Assembly (NCBI GenBank): GCA_039725955.1
Contig: CP091033.1
Coordinates: forward strand, 124,001 to 188,000
Reading direction: 5' to 3'
DNA length: 64,000 nt
From: Sinorhizobium sp. B11
Lineage (GTDB): Bacteria; Pseudomonadota; Alphaproteobacteria; Rhizobiales; Rhizobiaceae
Under the pieces are notes generated by a model that was not told where the DNA came from, did not search any database, and saw nothing but the letters and a program-made list of their open reading frames with translations. This document shows, piece after piece, positions 8,620 to 17,779 of the stretch. The first letter of the stretch is position 1, and every line of letters begins with the position of its first letter. The position numbers and the translations under genes were made by a program.

Positions 8620-9957
8620 ATGACCAAGGCCGACAATGTTTCAATTCGGCGTAGTGTTTCCGATCGAGCGATCGCAATGGCGTTTGGCTCTCTGTTGCTC
8701 GTTCCGGTGATCTATGCACTTCCGGTTCATGCCGCCGATCTTGCGTCGAGTGTTGCCACAACAGCGGTGAGCGCGGACGAAAGTGTCCGCCCGTTTCAGG
8801 TCCACGTGCCGCAGTCGCAGCTTGACGACCTGCGCAGGCGCATCGCCGACACCCGATGGCCGGACAAGGAGACGGTCGGCGACGACTCCCAAGGTATTCA
8901 ATTGTCACGCGTTCAGGATCTTGTTCGCTATTGGGGTACAGAGTACGACTGGCGCAAGACCGAGGCGCAACTCAATGCATTGCCGGAATTCGTCACCACG
9001 ATCGACGGTGTCGACATCCAGTTCATCCATGTTCGTTCGCGCCATCCCAACGCTCTCCCGATCATTCTGACTCATGGCTGGCCGGGGTCGATATTTGAAT
9101 TCATCAAGACCATAGGCCCTCTCACGGACCCGACCGCATATGGCGGCCGGCCGGAAGATGCGTTCGACGTCGTCATCCCATCGATACCGGGCTACGGATT
9201 TTCCGGAAAGCCGACCGATCAGGGCTGGGGCCCGGACCGGGTTGCCCGCGCCTGGGATGTCCTGATGAAACGGCTCGGTTATGACCACTATGTCTCTCAG
9301 GGTGGCGATCATGGTTCGGTGATCTCCGACGCGTTGGCGCGTCAGGCCCCGAAGGGTCTGCTGGCAATCCATCTCAATATGCCCGCGACGGTGCCGGGCG
9401 ACCTCATGAAGGCTATCAACAGCGGGGACCCGGCCCCTGCGAGCCTGTCGTCGCCGGAGCGGGAAGCATATAATTCCCTGAGCACCTTCTTCGGACGAAA
9501 CGCTGCCTATGGCGCGATAATGGTGACCCGGCCGCAGACGATCGGTTATTCGCTTTCCGACTCGCCGGCTGGCCTGGCGTCCTGGATCTACGAGAAGTTT
9601 GCCCAGTGGAGCGACAGCGGCGGCGTTCCTGAACGCGTATTCTCCAAGGACGAAATGCTTGATGACATCACGCTCTATTGGCTGACGAACTCCGGCGCAT
9701 CGTCCTCGCGGTTCTACTGGGAAAACAACAACAACAACTTCAGTGCCGAAGCGCAGAAGACGAAGGACATCAAGGTCCCGGTCGGCATCACGGTCTTCCC
9801 GAAGGAAATCTACCAGGCGCCGGAAAGCTGGGCCAAGCAGGCCTATCCCTCGCTGACCTACTATCATCAGGTCGAGAAGGGCGGGCATTTTGCGGCCTGG
9901 GAGCAGCCGCAGCTCTTCGCAGAAGAAGTAAGAGCCGCTTTCAAGTCCGTACGCTGA
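8620..9957 (+). CDS. exported epoxide hydrolase-like alpha/beta hydrolase
   Basis: 445 residues from ATG 8620, behind GAAGGAGAG. An N-terminal hydrophobic signal (about residues 20-42, ending in PVHAAD) predicts export. Then come the epoxide hydrolase N-terminal domain (FQVHVPQSQLDDLRRRIADTRWPD) and an alpha/beta hydrolase core. The oxyanion motif is HGWPGSIFEF, the nucleophile Asp is in QGGDHGSVISD (near residue 230), and the catalytic His is probably in KGGHFAAWEQP. Microsomal-type epoxide hydrolases open epoxides with water. Most bacterial relatives are cytoplasmic and about 380-400 residues, so the added signal peptide is notable. It appears to be a single gene. Confidence 0.85.
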   Translation: MTKADNVSIRRSVSDRAIAMAFGSLLLVPVIYALPVHAADLASSVATTAVSADESVRPFQVHVPQSQLDDLRRRIADTRWPDKETVGDDSQGIQLSRVQDLVRYWGTEYDWRKTEAQLNALPEFVTTIDGVDIQFIHVRSRHPNALPIILTHGWPGSIFEFIKTIGPLTDPTAYGGRPEDAFDVVIPSIPGYGFSGKPTDQGWGPDRVARAWDVLMKRLGYDHYVSQGGDHGSVISDALARQAPKGLLAIHLNMPATVPGDLMKAINSGDPAPASLSSPEREAYNSLSTFFGRNAAYGAIMVTRPQTIGYSLSDSPAGLASWIYEKFAQWSDSGGVPERVFSKDEMLDDITLYWLTNSGASSSRFYWENNNNNFSAEAQKTKDIKVPVGITVFPKEIYQAPESWAKQAYPSLTYYHQVEKGGHFAAWEQPQLFAEEVRAAFKSVR

Positions 9958-9971
9958 CAATGTCGAAAGAA

Positions 9972-9993
9972 GTGGCTCTCATGCGAGGGCCAC
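9972..9993 (+). terminator. possible terminator hairpin
   Basis: Nine-pair stem with one G-T wobble, GTGGCTCTC / GAGGGCCAC, around a 4-nt loop, 14 nt after the epoxide hydrolase stop. No T-run follows. Confidence 0.35.
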
Positions 9994-10084
9994 CTCAACC
10001 GAACAGGTGACCTGGAAATCTCATACCCTCTTCGCTCCAGATTCCGTCATCACGGGCGTCGCCAAAAATCGCGAAGCAAGTTTA

Positions 10085-10096
10085 GCACACGTGTGC
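10085..10096. promoter_or_regulatory. 12-bp perfect palindrome before the ABC operon
   Basis: GCACACGTGTGC lies 98 bases before the binding-protein start, in the only intergenic space of this operon. It is a plausible dimeric repressor site. It differs from the CGAAACGTTTCG sites of the nearby LacI gene, so another regulator is implied. Confidence 0.4.
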
Positions 10097-10193
10097 ATTT
10101 TGTTTCCTCCTGTCATTCCGGTGTTACGCGCCGGGGCTAGCAAGTCTCAGAACTCATCAGGGGCGCGGCCTCGACAGTGAAGGGAGACAGGGT

Positions 10194-11339
10194 ATGAATA
10201 GACGCGAATTTCTGATCACATCGTCGGCGGCTGCGAGCCTTCTCGCCCTTCCGCGCTTTGCCTCGGCCGCCGCAGGCACGATCGACCTCTACAGCGGGTC
10301 GGATTCCAATATCATCGACCTGTGGAACAACATCATCCGTCCGGCTTTCGAAAAGGCGCATCCGGAAGTCGCGCTGAAGGTTACCGATGCCGGCGACAAC
10401 AACGGCCTTCGCGCCATCGGCGACCGCGCTCTCGCTGCGCTTAAGACCAAGACCGATCCGCAGGCCGACCTCTTCGAATCCTTTGATCCGCGCCTTCCGG
10501 CCGGCGGTATCGATGCCGGTCTCTGGGTGAAGTTCTCCGCTGAGAACGTACCCGGCTTCGACCGCGTCAATCCGCTCGCTATCGACACGCCCTACTCGTT
10601 GCCCTATCGCGGCTCGCAGGTTCTGCTCGCTTATGACAAGACCAAGCTCGACCCGAAGGATGCGCCGAAGACCTGGGAACAGCTGACGGCCTGGATCAAG
10701 GCCAATCCCGGCCAGTTCATCTACAACCGTCCGGACAAGGGCGGTTCGGGCGGTAATTTCGTTCGCCGCGCCATTCATGAAGCCAACGGCCGCGACCCGA
10801 AGAAATTCAAGATCGACAACTTCACTGTCGATTTTGCCGAGCAGTCGCTGACGCCGGCGTGGAAGATCCTCAACGATCTCGCGCCGTCGCTCTATCAGAA
10901 GGGCGCCTATACCGCCGGCAACACGCAGTCGATCCAGCTGCTTTCCCAGGGCGTCGTGACCATGGCTCCGGTCTGGTCCGACCAGGTCTTGCAGGCGATC
11001 TCGCAGGGTGTTCTGCCCGAGACGACCGGCCTTGTGCAACTTTCCGACCTCGCGCTTTGCGGCGGTTTTTCGGCTATGACGATCTTCACCAACGGTGCCA
11101 ACAAGGATGCCGCCCTCAAGCTTGCCGCCTTCATGCTGACGAGCGAGATGCAGGAAGCCATCATCACCGAAATCGGTGGTTTCCCGGGCGTTTCCTGGGA
11201 TCACATTTCCGAAGATCTGCGCAAGAAATATGCCGACGTCATCCCGGCAACCATCCCGACCTTCCCGGGCGGCGATTGGGAAAAGGCGATCAACGATGGC
11301 TGGTACCGTACCGTCGCTCCCGGTATCAGCCGCACCTGA
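10194..11339 (+). CDS. ABC transporter substrate-binding protein, Fbp/PotD-like
   Basis: 381 residues. The N-terminus NRREFLITSSAAASLLALP carries an RR-motif (Tat-type) or long Sec signal with a cleavage region near ASAAAG. The mature part (DLYSGSDSNIIDLWNNIIRPAFEKA...) has the family 1 extracellular binding-protein fold of the ferric iron/polyamine/phosphonate group. It is the first gene of a four-gene importer in which the following genes overlap or almost touch. The Fbp-like set also includes importers of sugar phosphates and phosphonates. The convergent inositol-monophosphatase-family gene makes a phosphorylated substrate possible, but the ligand is not readable from sequence. GGGAGA precedes the ATG. 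Confidence 0.85.
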   Translation: MNRREFLITSSAAASLLALPRFASAAAGTIDLYSGSDSNIIDLWNNIIRPAFEKAHPEVALKVTDAGDNNGLRAIGDRALAALKTKTDPQADLFESFDPRLPAGGIDAGLWVKFSAENVPGFDRVNPLAIDTPYSLPYRGSQVLLAYDKTKLDPKDAPKTWEQLTAWIKANPGQFIYNRPDKGGSGGNFVRRAIHEANGRDPKKFKIDNFTVDFAEQSLTPAWKILNDLAPSLYQKGAYTAGNTQSIQLLSQGVVTMAPVWSDQVLQAISQGVLPETTGLVQLSDLALCGGFSAMTIFTNGANKDAALKLAAFMLTSEMQEAIITEIGGFPGVSWDHISEDLRKKYADVIPATIPTFPGGDWEKAINDGWYRTVAPGISRT

Positions 11340-12229
11340 TGACGGTCGATACGGCGCAGCCTGCGGTCATAGACCGTGCTCAGCCTCTCAGCAGGGGGAG
11401 CCTTTACGGGCTCCTCCTCGTCGGCATGCCGGTCTTTCTGGTCGGCTGGCTGATCATCTTTCCGATCTTTTCGGCGGTCGCCACGACCATTTTCGTGCGT
11501 CAACCTGACGGAACGACTGCGTTTTCGCTCGCCTCCTACCATTTCTTCTTCAGCGACGCCTACAGCCTGAACAATCTCTGGCTGACGCTCTGGACGACCT
11601 TTGTCTGCGGCCTGCTCCTGCTTGCGATCGGCCTTCCGATTGCGCTTTATCTGCGCTTTTCAGGCGGTCGCCTTGCCGGCTATGTGCAGGGTCTCGCGAT
11701 CTTTCCGATGTTCGTTCCTTCGATCATTCTTTCCTATGCGCTGATCCGCACGATCGGACCGAACGGCACGGTCGACATCCTGCTCAATGCCGTCGGCTTG
11801 CCAAAGCTGCCGAGCCCCTATCTGACGCCCTGGGGGCCGGTCATAGGGCTTGCCTGGGACAATCTGCCTTTGACTGTTTTGATGCTGACGGCCGGGCTCA
11901 CGTCCGTTTCCAACAGTTCCATCGAGGCGGCTCGCGATGTCGGCGCGACGCCTCCAAGGGTCTTCATCTCGATCATCTTGCCGCGCATGGGCAACTCGCT
12001 GCTGGTGACCGCTTCCTTTGCCGTTCTCGGCATATTCTCGGCTTTCACCTTGCCCTACGTGCTCGGCCCCGCCTCGCCAGAGATGATGGGACCCTTCATG
12101 CAGCGCACCTTCGCGGATATGAATGACCCGCTGAACGCGCTGACTCAGGCGGTCATCAGCTTCGGCTTCTGCCTTCTCTTCGGCATCTTCTATGTCTGGT
12201 CGATCGCCCGCAACCGCGAGGGCCGATGA
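11339..12229 (+). CDS. ABC transporter permease, Fbp/PotB-type
   Basis: 296 residues. The ATG at 11339 overlaps the binding-protein stop (TGATG). Six hydrophobic segments are visible, beginning GLLLVGMPVFLVGWLIIF. The EAA loop that docks with the ATPase reads SSIEAARDVGATPPRVFISIILPRM around residue 200. It forms the inner-membrane channel together with the next gene. An upstream in-frame extension from 10859 exists but is antisense-free overlap with the binding protein and is not used. Confidence 0.9.
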   Translation: MTVDTAQPAVIDRAQPLSRGSLYGLLLVGMPVFLVGWLIIFPIFSAVATTIFVRQPDGTTAFSLASYHFFFSDAYSLNNLWLTLWTTFVCGLLLLAIGLPIALYLRFSGGRLAGYVQGLAIFPMFVPSIILSYALIRTIGPNGTVDILLNAVGLPKLPSPYLTPWGPVIGLAWDNLPLTVLMLTAGLTSVSNSSIEAARDVGATPPRVFISIILPRMGNSLLVTASFAVLGIFSAFTLPYVLGPASPEMMGPFMQRTFADMNDPLNALTQAVISFGFCLLFGIFYVWSIARNREGR

Positions 12230-13047
12230 TGCCTCAGTCGCCAGCTCTGAAATTCGACTGGACGGGGCTGCTGCTGGCATTGCTGCTGACGCTTTTCATC
12301 GCGTTGCCGCTGCTGGTCGTCGCGACCTGGGCTTTCACCGAGATCTGGCGCTACCCTTCCGTCATTCCCCAGCAGTTCGGCCTGCGTTTCTGGTCGCAGA
12401 CGCTCGCTCGCAAGGATGTCTGGGATGCGCTATTCCTCAGCTTGCGGCTGACGGCGACGGTAACGCTGCTCTCTGCGATCATCTGTCTTCCGGCGGCCTA
12501 TGCCTTTGCTCGGATGCGCTTTCCCGGCCGCAACATCCTGTTTCTCTCGTTTCTTGCCTCCCATGCCTTTCCGAAATTCGGTCTGTTGGTGGCGATTGCC
12601 GGCATCTTCCTGCAACTCGGTCTGATCAGTACCTTCTGGGGTGTGGTGTTGATCCAGCTCGTCGGCACGCTGATGCTGATGATCTGGATCCCGGTCGCGG
12701 CTTTCCAGAATGTCGACCGGCGCATGGAGGAGGCCGCGCGCGACGCGGGCGCCACGCCGCTTCGCGTCTTCTGGTCGATCACGCTGCCGCAGGCCGCTCC
12801 GACCATATCAGCGGCCCTGCTCCTGACCTTCGTCGGCACCTTTTACGAGACGGAAGGCGCCTGGCTGATCGGTGCGCCGGAGATCCGCACCATGCCGGTG
12901 CTGATGATCAGCTTCATCAACAACCAGATCGTCGTGCAATACGGTGCGGTTCTCTCCGTGATGCTTTGGGTGCCGTCCTTTGCGGCATTGATGTTTGCGC
13001 GGCGCGTCATCGGGACCGGCGCCTTTGCGCGGGGCTTCGGCGCCTGA
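12226..13047 (+). CDS. ABC transporter permease, Fbp/PotC-type
   Basis: 273 residues, starting at ATG 12226 inside the last codons of the previous permease (4-nt overlap). Membrane segments begin LLLALLLTLFIALPLLVVATW. The EAA loop RRMEEAARDAGATPLRVFWSITLPQ lies near residue 170. It is the second channel subunit of the importer encoded at 10194-14150. Confidence 0.9.
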   Translation: MMPQSPALKFDWTGLLLALLLTLFIALPLLVVATWAFTEIWRYPSVIPQQFGLRFWSQTLARKDVWDALFLSLRLTATVTLLSAIICLPAAYAFARMRFPGRNILFLSFLASHAFPKFGLLVAIAGIFLQLGLISTFWGVVLIQLVGTLMLMIWIPVAAFQNVDRRMEEAARDAGATPLRVFWSITLPQAAPTISAALLLTFVGTFYETEGAWLIGAPEIRTMPVLMISFINNQIVVQYGAVLSVMLWVPSFAALMFARRVIGTGAFARGFGA

Positions 13048-13070
13048 GCGCCGGCAGAAAGGATATAACA

Positions 13071-14150
13071 ATGGCACATCTGGCGATCGAAGGCGTTTCG
13101 AAGAGCTTCGGCCATACCTTTGCCGTCAGCGATTTTTCGCTTGAGGTCGGTGATGGTGAGCTCGTCTGCCTGCTCGGCCCGTCAGGTTCCGGCAAATCGA
13201 CGTTGCTGCGTATGATCGGCGGTTTCGAGCGGCCGACCGGCGGCAGCATCCGCATCGACGCCAGGGATGTGACGACCCTGCCGCCGGAACGGCGCCCAAC
13301 CGGCATGGTCTTCCAGAGCCATGCGCTCTGGACTCATATGGATGTCTTCAACAACATCGCCTTCGGCCTCAAACTGCGACGTCTGCCGAAGACCGAAATT
13401 CGAGAGCGCGTCGAGAATGCCCTCGCTCTCGTCGGTCTCGCAGATTACGGGAAGCGCGCGGTGACGCAGCTTTCCGGCGGCCAGCAGCAGCGTGTCGCAC
13501 TTGCCCGCTCGCTCGTCCTCGAGCCCAAGATCCTGCTGCTAGACGAGCCCTTCGCCAGTCTCGACCAGCATCTGCGCGAGCGGCTGCGTGAGGAAGTGCG
13601 CGACATCCAGCAGCGCCTCGGCATCACGACATTGTTCGTCACCCACGGCCAGGATGAAGCCCTGGCGCTTGCCGACCGCATCGTCGTCATGCGCGACGGC
13701 CGAACGGAGCAGGTGGCGCCGCCGAGCGTCATCTACCGCGAACCGCAGACGGCTTTCGTCGCCGGCTTTATTGGCTCGATGAATTTCGTCGAGAGCGAGA
13801 TCCGAGATGGGATCTGCACGCATCCGCTTTTCGGTTTTTCCATTCCGGTCGCAAATGGTCCCGTGATGCTTGCGATGCGCCCGGAAGCCCTGACTGTGCA
13901 TCCGGCCAGCGGAGCGGCAGGTGCAATCGTCCACCGCGTCACCGACTTCGGTACGCACAAGATCGTCGATATCGATCTCGCCGATGGCGTCAGGCTGAAG
14001 GCGATGGTTGCGCCGGGCGATATGATCCGGGCCGGAATGACCGTCGCTCCCAGCTGCTCGGGCTTCTTCGCCTTCCGCGACAATGCGCTGATTCACCAGT
14101 CGGCTGGCGCACAGGCGGCTGCGATAATGCAGCCGCTTCATACGGCTTGA
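13071..14150 (+). CDS. ABC transporter ATP-binding protein
   Basis: 359 residues, ATG 13071 after GAAAGGA. Walker [10 protein letters not shown] near residue 38, ABC signature [14 protein letters not shown] near residue 135, Walker B ILLLDEPFASLD near residue 156, and the switch His in FVTHGQDEA. The C-terminal 110 residues form a TOBE-type domain. This energises the Fbp-type importer of the same operon. The gene ends 6 nt before the convergent monophosphatase gene, leaving no room for a conventional terminator. Confidence 0.92.
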   Translation: MAHLAIEGVSKSFGHTFAVSDFSLEVGDGELVCLLGPSGSGKSTLLRMIGGFERPTGGSIRIDARDVTTLPPERRPTGMVFQSHALWTHMDVFNNIAFGLKLRRLPKTEIRERVENALALVGLADYGKRAVTQLSGGQQQRVALARSLVLEPKILLLDEPFASLDQHLRERLREEVRDIQQRLGITTLFVTHGQDEALALADRIVVMRDGRTEQVAPPSVIYREPQTAFVAGFIGSMNFVESEIRDGICTHPLFGFSIPVANGPVMLAMRPEALTVHPASGAAGAIVHRVTDFGTHKIVDIDLADGVRLKAMVAPGDMIRAGMTVAPSCSGFFAFRDNALIHQSAGAQAAAIMQPLHTA

Positions 14151-14156
14151 ACGGTC

Positions 14157-14990
14157 TCAGGCTTTCGGCTGAAAACCCTCCCGCAGCCAGGGATAGAGTG
14201 GCTTGCTTGCTGCCAGGATGTCGCCTTTGCCGGTCACAGCCGCGCCGGAAAACCGTGTGACGACACCGCCTGCTTCCTCGACCATGAGTGCCGAGGCACC
14301 GAAGTCATGGACCGACAGGCCGTCCTCGAAGAAGCCGTCCAGTCGGCCGCAGGCGACATAGGCGATCGAAAGCGCTGCCGAACCGAGCCGACGCACGCCG
14401 GCGGTATTGGCCATCAGCCGCTTGACGGCGTCGAAATAAAGCTCTTCCGGGACCGCCTTGACCTGGCCGGGGATCGGCAGGCCGGCGCCAACGAGCACGT
14501 TCTGGATATCGGCCACCTCAGCGCAATGAATCTGCTCGCCGTTCAGCCAGGCGCCGCCGCCGGCCTCTGCACTGAAGAGTTCGTCCTGCATGGCGTCATA
14601 GACGACCCCTGAGACGACGCGGCCGGCCTCGGCGATCGAGATCGTCATGCCGAAATGCGGGATGCCCCAGGCGAAATTGGTCGTGCCGTCGATCGGGTCG
14701 ATATAGATGACCGGCGCGTCCGCGCTGCCCTGCCGGTTGCCGACCTCTTCCTCGCCCTTGATCGCATAGGCCGGAAACGCGCTCATCATTTCCTCGACGA
14801 TGATCCGCTCGACCGCGACATCGATTTCCGTCTGGTAGTCGCGCGGTGCCTTGTGGACCATCTCGGCGGCCGTACGCCGTCTGAGGCCATTGCGCGCCGT
14901 CTCCCCTGCCTTGAGGGCTGTTTCGGCGAGTACGAGAAGGCGGGGCGAGGCTGCCGGCGACAGGCGCGCGGCGGTCGAAGACGATTTCAT
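14157..14990 (-). CDS. inositol monophosphatase family protein
   Basis: 277 residues. The Li-sensitive, Mg-dependent phosphatase motifs are all present: the metal-binding GEEEVGN near residue 80, DPIDGTTNFAWG near residue 98 (DPxDGTxNF), and SVHDFGASALMVEEAGG near residue 225, equivalent to the WDxAAG motif with Trp replaced by His. Family members dephosphorylate inositol phosphates, fructose 1,6-bisphosphate, 3'-phosphoadenosine phosphates or histidinol phosphate. It is convergent to the Fbp-type importer and downstream of the LacI gene on the same strand with a 132-nt gap. A role in processing the imported solute is a guess. Confidence 0.88.
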   Translation of the reverse strand: MKSSSTAARLSPAASPRLLVLAETALKAGETARNGLRRRTAAEMVHKAPRDYQTEIDVAVERIIVEEMMSAFPAYAIKGEEEVGNRQGSADAPVIYIDPIDGTTNFAWGIPHFGMTISIAEAGRVVSGVVYDAMQDELFSAEAGGGAWLNGEQIHCAEVADIQNVLVGAGLPIPGQVKAVPEELYFDAVKRLMANTAGVRRLGSAALSIAYVACGRLDGFFEDGLSVHDFGASALMVEEAGGVVTRFSGAAVTGKGDILAASKPLYPWLREGFQPKA

Positions 14991-15122
14991 GAAGACAATC
15001 CGTGTGATGACTGGGGATGGCAGGCGGTTCGGTGTTTCTCATTGCAAATGCGCATGATGCTTTTATGAAGCGAGCGCAATGGCATGCGGTGTCGGGTCGA
15101 CTTTCGTTCTGGACTTCTCAGC

Positions 15123-16150
15123 TCATGCTTTGGCCCGCTCACCCGCCGGTGCAGCGCAGGATTCACGAAGGATCAGATTTGGGGAAAAGATCGTCCGCGC
15201 GCCACTTGGCGGCGTCCTGCTGGAGATCTCGCTGAGAAGGGTGGAGATGGCCTGCTGCGCCATATCGAGCACCGGGGCGGCAACGACTGTCGGCGGCGGA
15301 TTCATGATGTTAGCAAAATCGAAATCGTCTATCCCGATGACCGAGACGTCATCAGGCACACTGAAACCCAATTCGCGCAGCGCATTCAGGACGCCGAGCG
15401 TCATCATGTTCGATAATGCAAAAATCGCGGTCGGCGGATCAGGTTCGCGCATGCGGCGGATCGTGCTGTCATGCGCGCGCGCCTGGTCGAAACGCCCCTC
15501 AAGCAACAGCCCCGGATCAACGGGCAGGCCATGGGCGGCATGGGCCTGCATATAGCCGGCAAGACGATCTTCACCGGTGATGATGTTGGCGCGTCCCGCA
15601 GTGACGGCGATCCGTCTGTGGCCAAGGCTGATCAGATGTTCCGTGGCCATGCGGCCGGCTGCGATATTGTCGAGCTTGATCACGTCATAGGGCAGGCCCT
15701 CGATGAAACTGTCGAGCAGGATCGTCGGCACATGGATCTTGTCGACCATGCGGGCGCCATGCTCGGCATCCGAGCGTGTCGGAATGATGATGAGCCCTTC
15801 GACGCGCTGCATGCGCATCATGGTCAGGATCTGCTGCTCGCGGTCGTGATCCTCGCTCGTCGAATAGACCGCCGCCATGTAGCCGGCATTGAGGCAGGCG
15901 GACTCGACGACCTTGGCGACCTTGGCAAAATGCGGGTTGGTGATATCAGGCAGGATCAGACCGATCAGCCGGGAGCGGCCCATGCGCAGGCTGCGCGCGC
16001 CGCCATGCGGGATATAACCGATGTCGCGGACAGCGGCCTCCACCTTGGCGATCACCTCGTCGCTGACGGGCGCCTGAACGATTGAGTGCCGCCCGATGCC
16101 GTCGATATGGCGACACCCGCTCGTTTCGCCACATCCTTGATAGTGGCCAT
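15123..16150 (-). CDS. LacI family transcriptional regulator, frame-broken in the DNA-binding domain
   Basis: The ATG at 16150 follows GGAGGA and reads MATIKDVAKRAGVAISTAS, a textbook LacI helix-turn-helix. The frame then breaks near 16090-16100 into RAALNRSG and again near 16068-16073 into PVSDEVIAKVEAAVRDIGYIP, after which the ligand domain is intact to the end (SRLIGLILPDITNPHF..., DDVSVIGIDDFDFA). Removing one base at each break gives 342 codons, the standard length, with no stop, so the breaks look like two single-base insertions. It is divergent from a carbohydrate importer with two CGAAACGTTTCG operators between, and presumably represses both transcripts. A genuinely inactive repressor is possible, but a consensus error is more likely. 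Confidence 0.82.
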
Positions 16151-16208
16151 GCATCCTCCAGCTTTTTCTCAGGCCCTCTTGCCACCGGGCCGTTCTGATG
16201 CTCTTATA

Positions 16209-16220
16209 CGAAACGTTTCG
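16209..16220. promoter_or_regulatory. LacI-type operator 1
   Basis: Perfect palindrome CGAAACGTTTCG (extended AcgaaacgtttcgA), 58 bp upstream of the LacI start codon at 16150. It matches the central-CG operator pattern of LacI/GalR regulators. Confidence 0.8.
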
Positions 16221-16286
16221 ACTAAGCAAATGACGCCATGCGGGACCGGGGAGGAACTGGGTCCGCAATATTTCAGTAGGAATACA

Positions 16287-16298
16287 CGAAACGTTTCG
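16287..16298. promoter_or_regulatory. LacI-type operator 2
   Basis: Second identical copy CGAAACGTTTCG, exactly 78 bp from the first, on the side of the importer operon and 60 bp before its first start codon. Two identical sites in one divergent region fit autoregulation plus control of the importer. Confidence 0.8.
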
Positions 16299-16357
16299 AC
16301 CGGTGGAGGCCGGGATACGTGGCAACGCGCCGGAGGAGGCGCATCAGGGAGGATCAC

Positions 16358-17655
16358 ATGCATGAGTTCTCGCGGCGTTTCGCTGCTGATTTCGTCTGCC
16401 GCTCTTGCTGTCGGCGCAAGTGTCGGGCGCGCCTTTCGCGCACAATCGGATGTCAACGGCGACCCTGAAGATGCAGGGCTTCGGCGGTGACGCCGAGCTA
16501 TCGGCCATGACCACAACGCCATTGGCGCGTTTCAACAAGAAATACCCGAACGTCAAGGTCGAGCTTTCCGTCGACCCGATTTCGACGGGGCTGGGGCGAC
16601 TACGTCACCAAGGTCTTCAGCCAGTTCAATTCCGGTCAGCAGGCCGATGTCTATGGCACGGCGATCGAGACCTTCCAGAGCTTCTCGTCGCGGCAGCCTC
16701 TTTCTGCCACTCAACGATTTCGTTGCCGCAAATCCTGGCTTCTCGGACTTCGCTCCGAGCCTCTTCAAGCAGGTCGAGCTACAAGGGGGATATCAACTAT
16801 ATCCCGATCGGCTGGAACAACATCATGATCAACTACAACAGGGATCTGTTCGACAAGGCCGGCATTGCCTATCCGAAGGACGGCAAGTGGACCTGGGATG
16901 AGTTCCGCGACGTCGCGCCAAGAAGCTGACGATCAAGGATGCCTCCGGCAACGTTACCCAGTTCGGTTATGAAGTGCCGAACCAGAACTTCTTCATCCAG
17001 CCCTGGTTCTTCTCGAATGGTACGGGCATCATCAACGACGAGTGGACGGCGTCCAACCTGCTCGACCCCAAGGTCGCCGAAAGCCTGCAATTCCTGCATG
17101 ACCTCATCCATGTCGACGGCGTCTCGCCAATCCCCGGCAAGGATACGATGGACAACCAGTTCATGGCCGGCCAGGTGGCCATGATCAGCCGCGGCCCACT
17201 GGATCATCCAGAGTGCCAAGAACAACAAGCTCAACATGGATGTCGCCATTCCGCCAAGCAAGGAAACCGACACGACCGTGATCGGCTTCGGCGGCTATGC
17301 GGTCGCCAAGACGAGCAAGCAGCCGGATCTTGCCAAGGCGCTGATCCTCGAACTGACGAGCGAGGAAACGCAGAAGGAGGAAGGCGAAAAGGGTGGCGGT
17401 GTTCCCGGCCGTAAGTCGGCCGCCGAGACGCCGGGCTTCCTGAGCTTCCCGCCGAGTGCCGCGCTCTATTACCAGACGCTGCCGAACACCAAGGCCGTGC
17501 CGTCTCCTGCCAATTTCCAGGAAGTCGAGAAGATCTTCATCCGCTATTACACGGCGATGATGGCCGGCGAAGTCAAGATCGCCGACGGCGTGAAGCAGGC
17601 GGATGCCGAGCTCAACGCTTCCTTCGAACGGCTGAAGAAGCGCATGGGCGGCTGA
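16358..17655 (+). pseudogene. carbohydrate ABC transporter substrate-binding protein with seven frame breaks
   Basis: A family 1 sugar-binding protein whose coding sequence can be followed through all three frames without loss of similarity: signal peptide MHEFSRRF / LLISSAALAVGASVG, then ATLKMQGFGGDAELSAM, GDYVTKVFSQFNSGQQADVYG, LFLPLNDFVAANPGFSD, YKGDINYIPIGWNNIM, KLTIKDASGNVTQFGYE and, from 17236, an unbroken C-terminus ending KKRMGG. Breaks lie near 16382, 16458, 16588, 16697, 16776, 16915 and 17197. Six are +1 and one is -1 or +2. Corrected length is about 429-430 residues, which is normal. The start has GGGAGGA at 16348-16353. The permeases, glycosidase and ATPase downstream are intact, so the gene is probably functional in the organism and the breaks are sequence errors. 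As given it cannot encode the protein. Confidence 0.8.
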
Positions 17656-17779
17656 TCGATCAAGGGTTCTCACGATCTTCCTCCCGCCGTCGCGGCCGGG
17701 TGGGCAGGTTGCCGTGACGGCATCTGCCATTCCGGGCGCGGCGAATGACAAACCATGTCCGCTATCTGAACCAGGTGCC

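Noticed and set aside
16358..17655. Programmed frameshifting in the sugar-binding protein
   Set aside because: Seven breaks in 0.9 kb, without slippery heptamers or a shared stimulatory structure, cannot be a programmed event.
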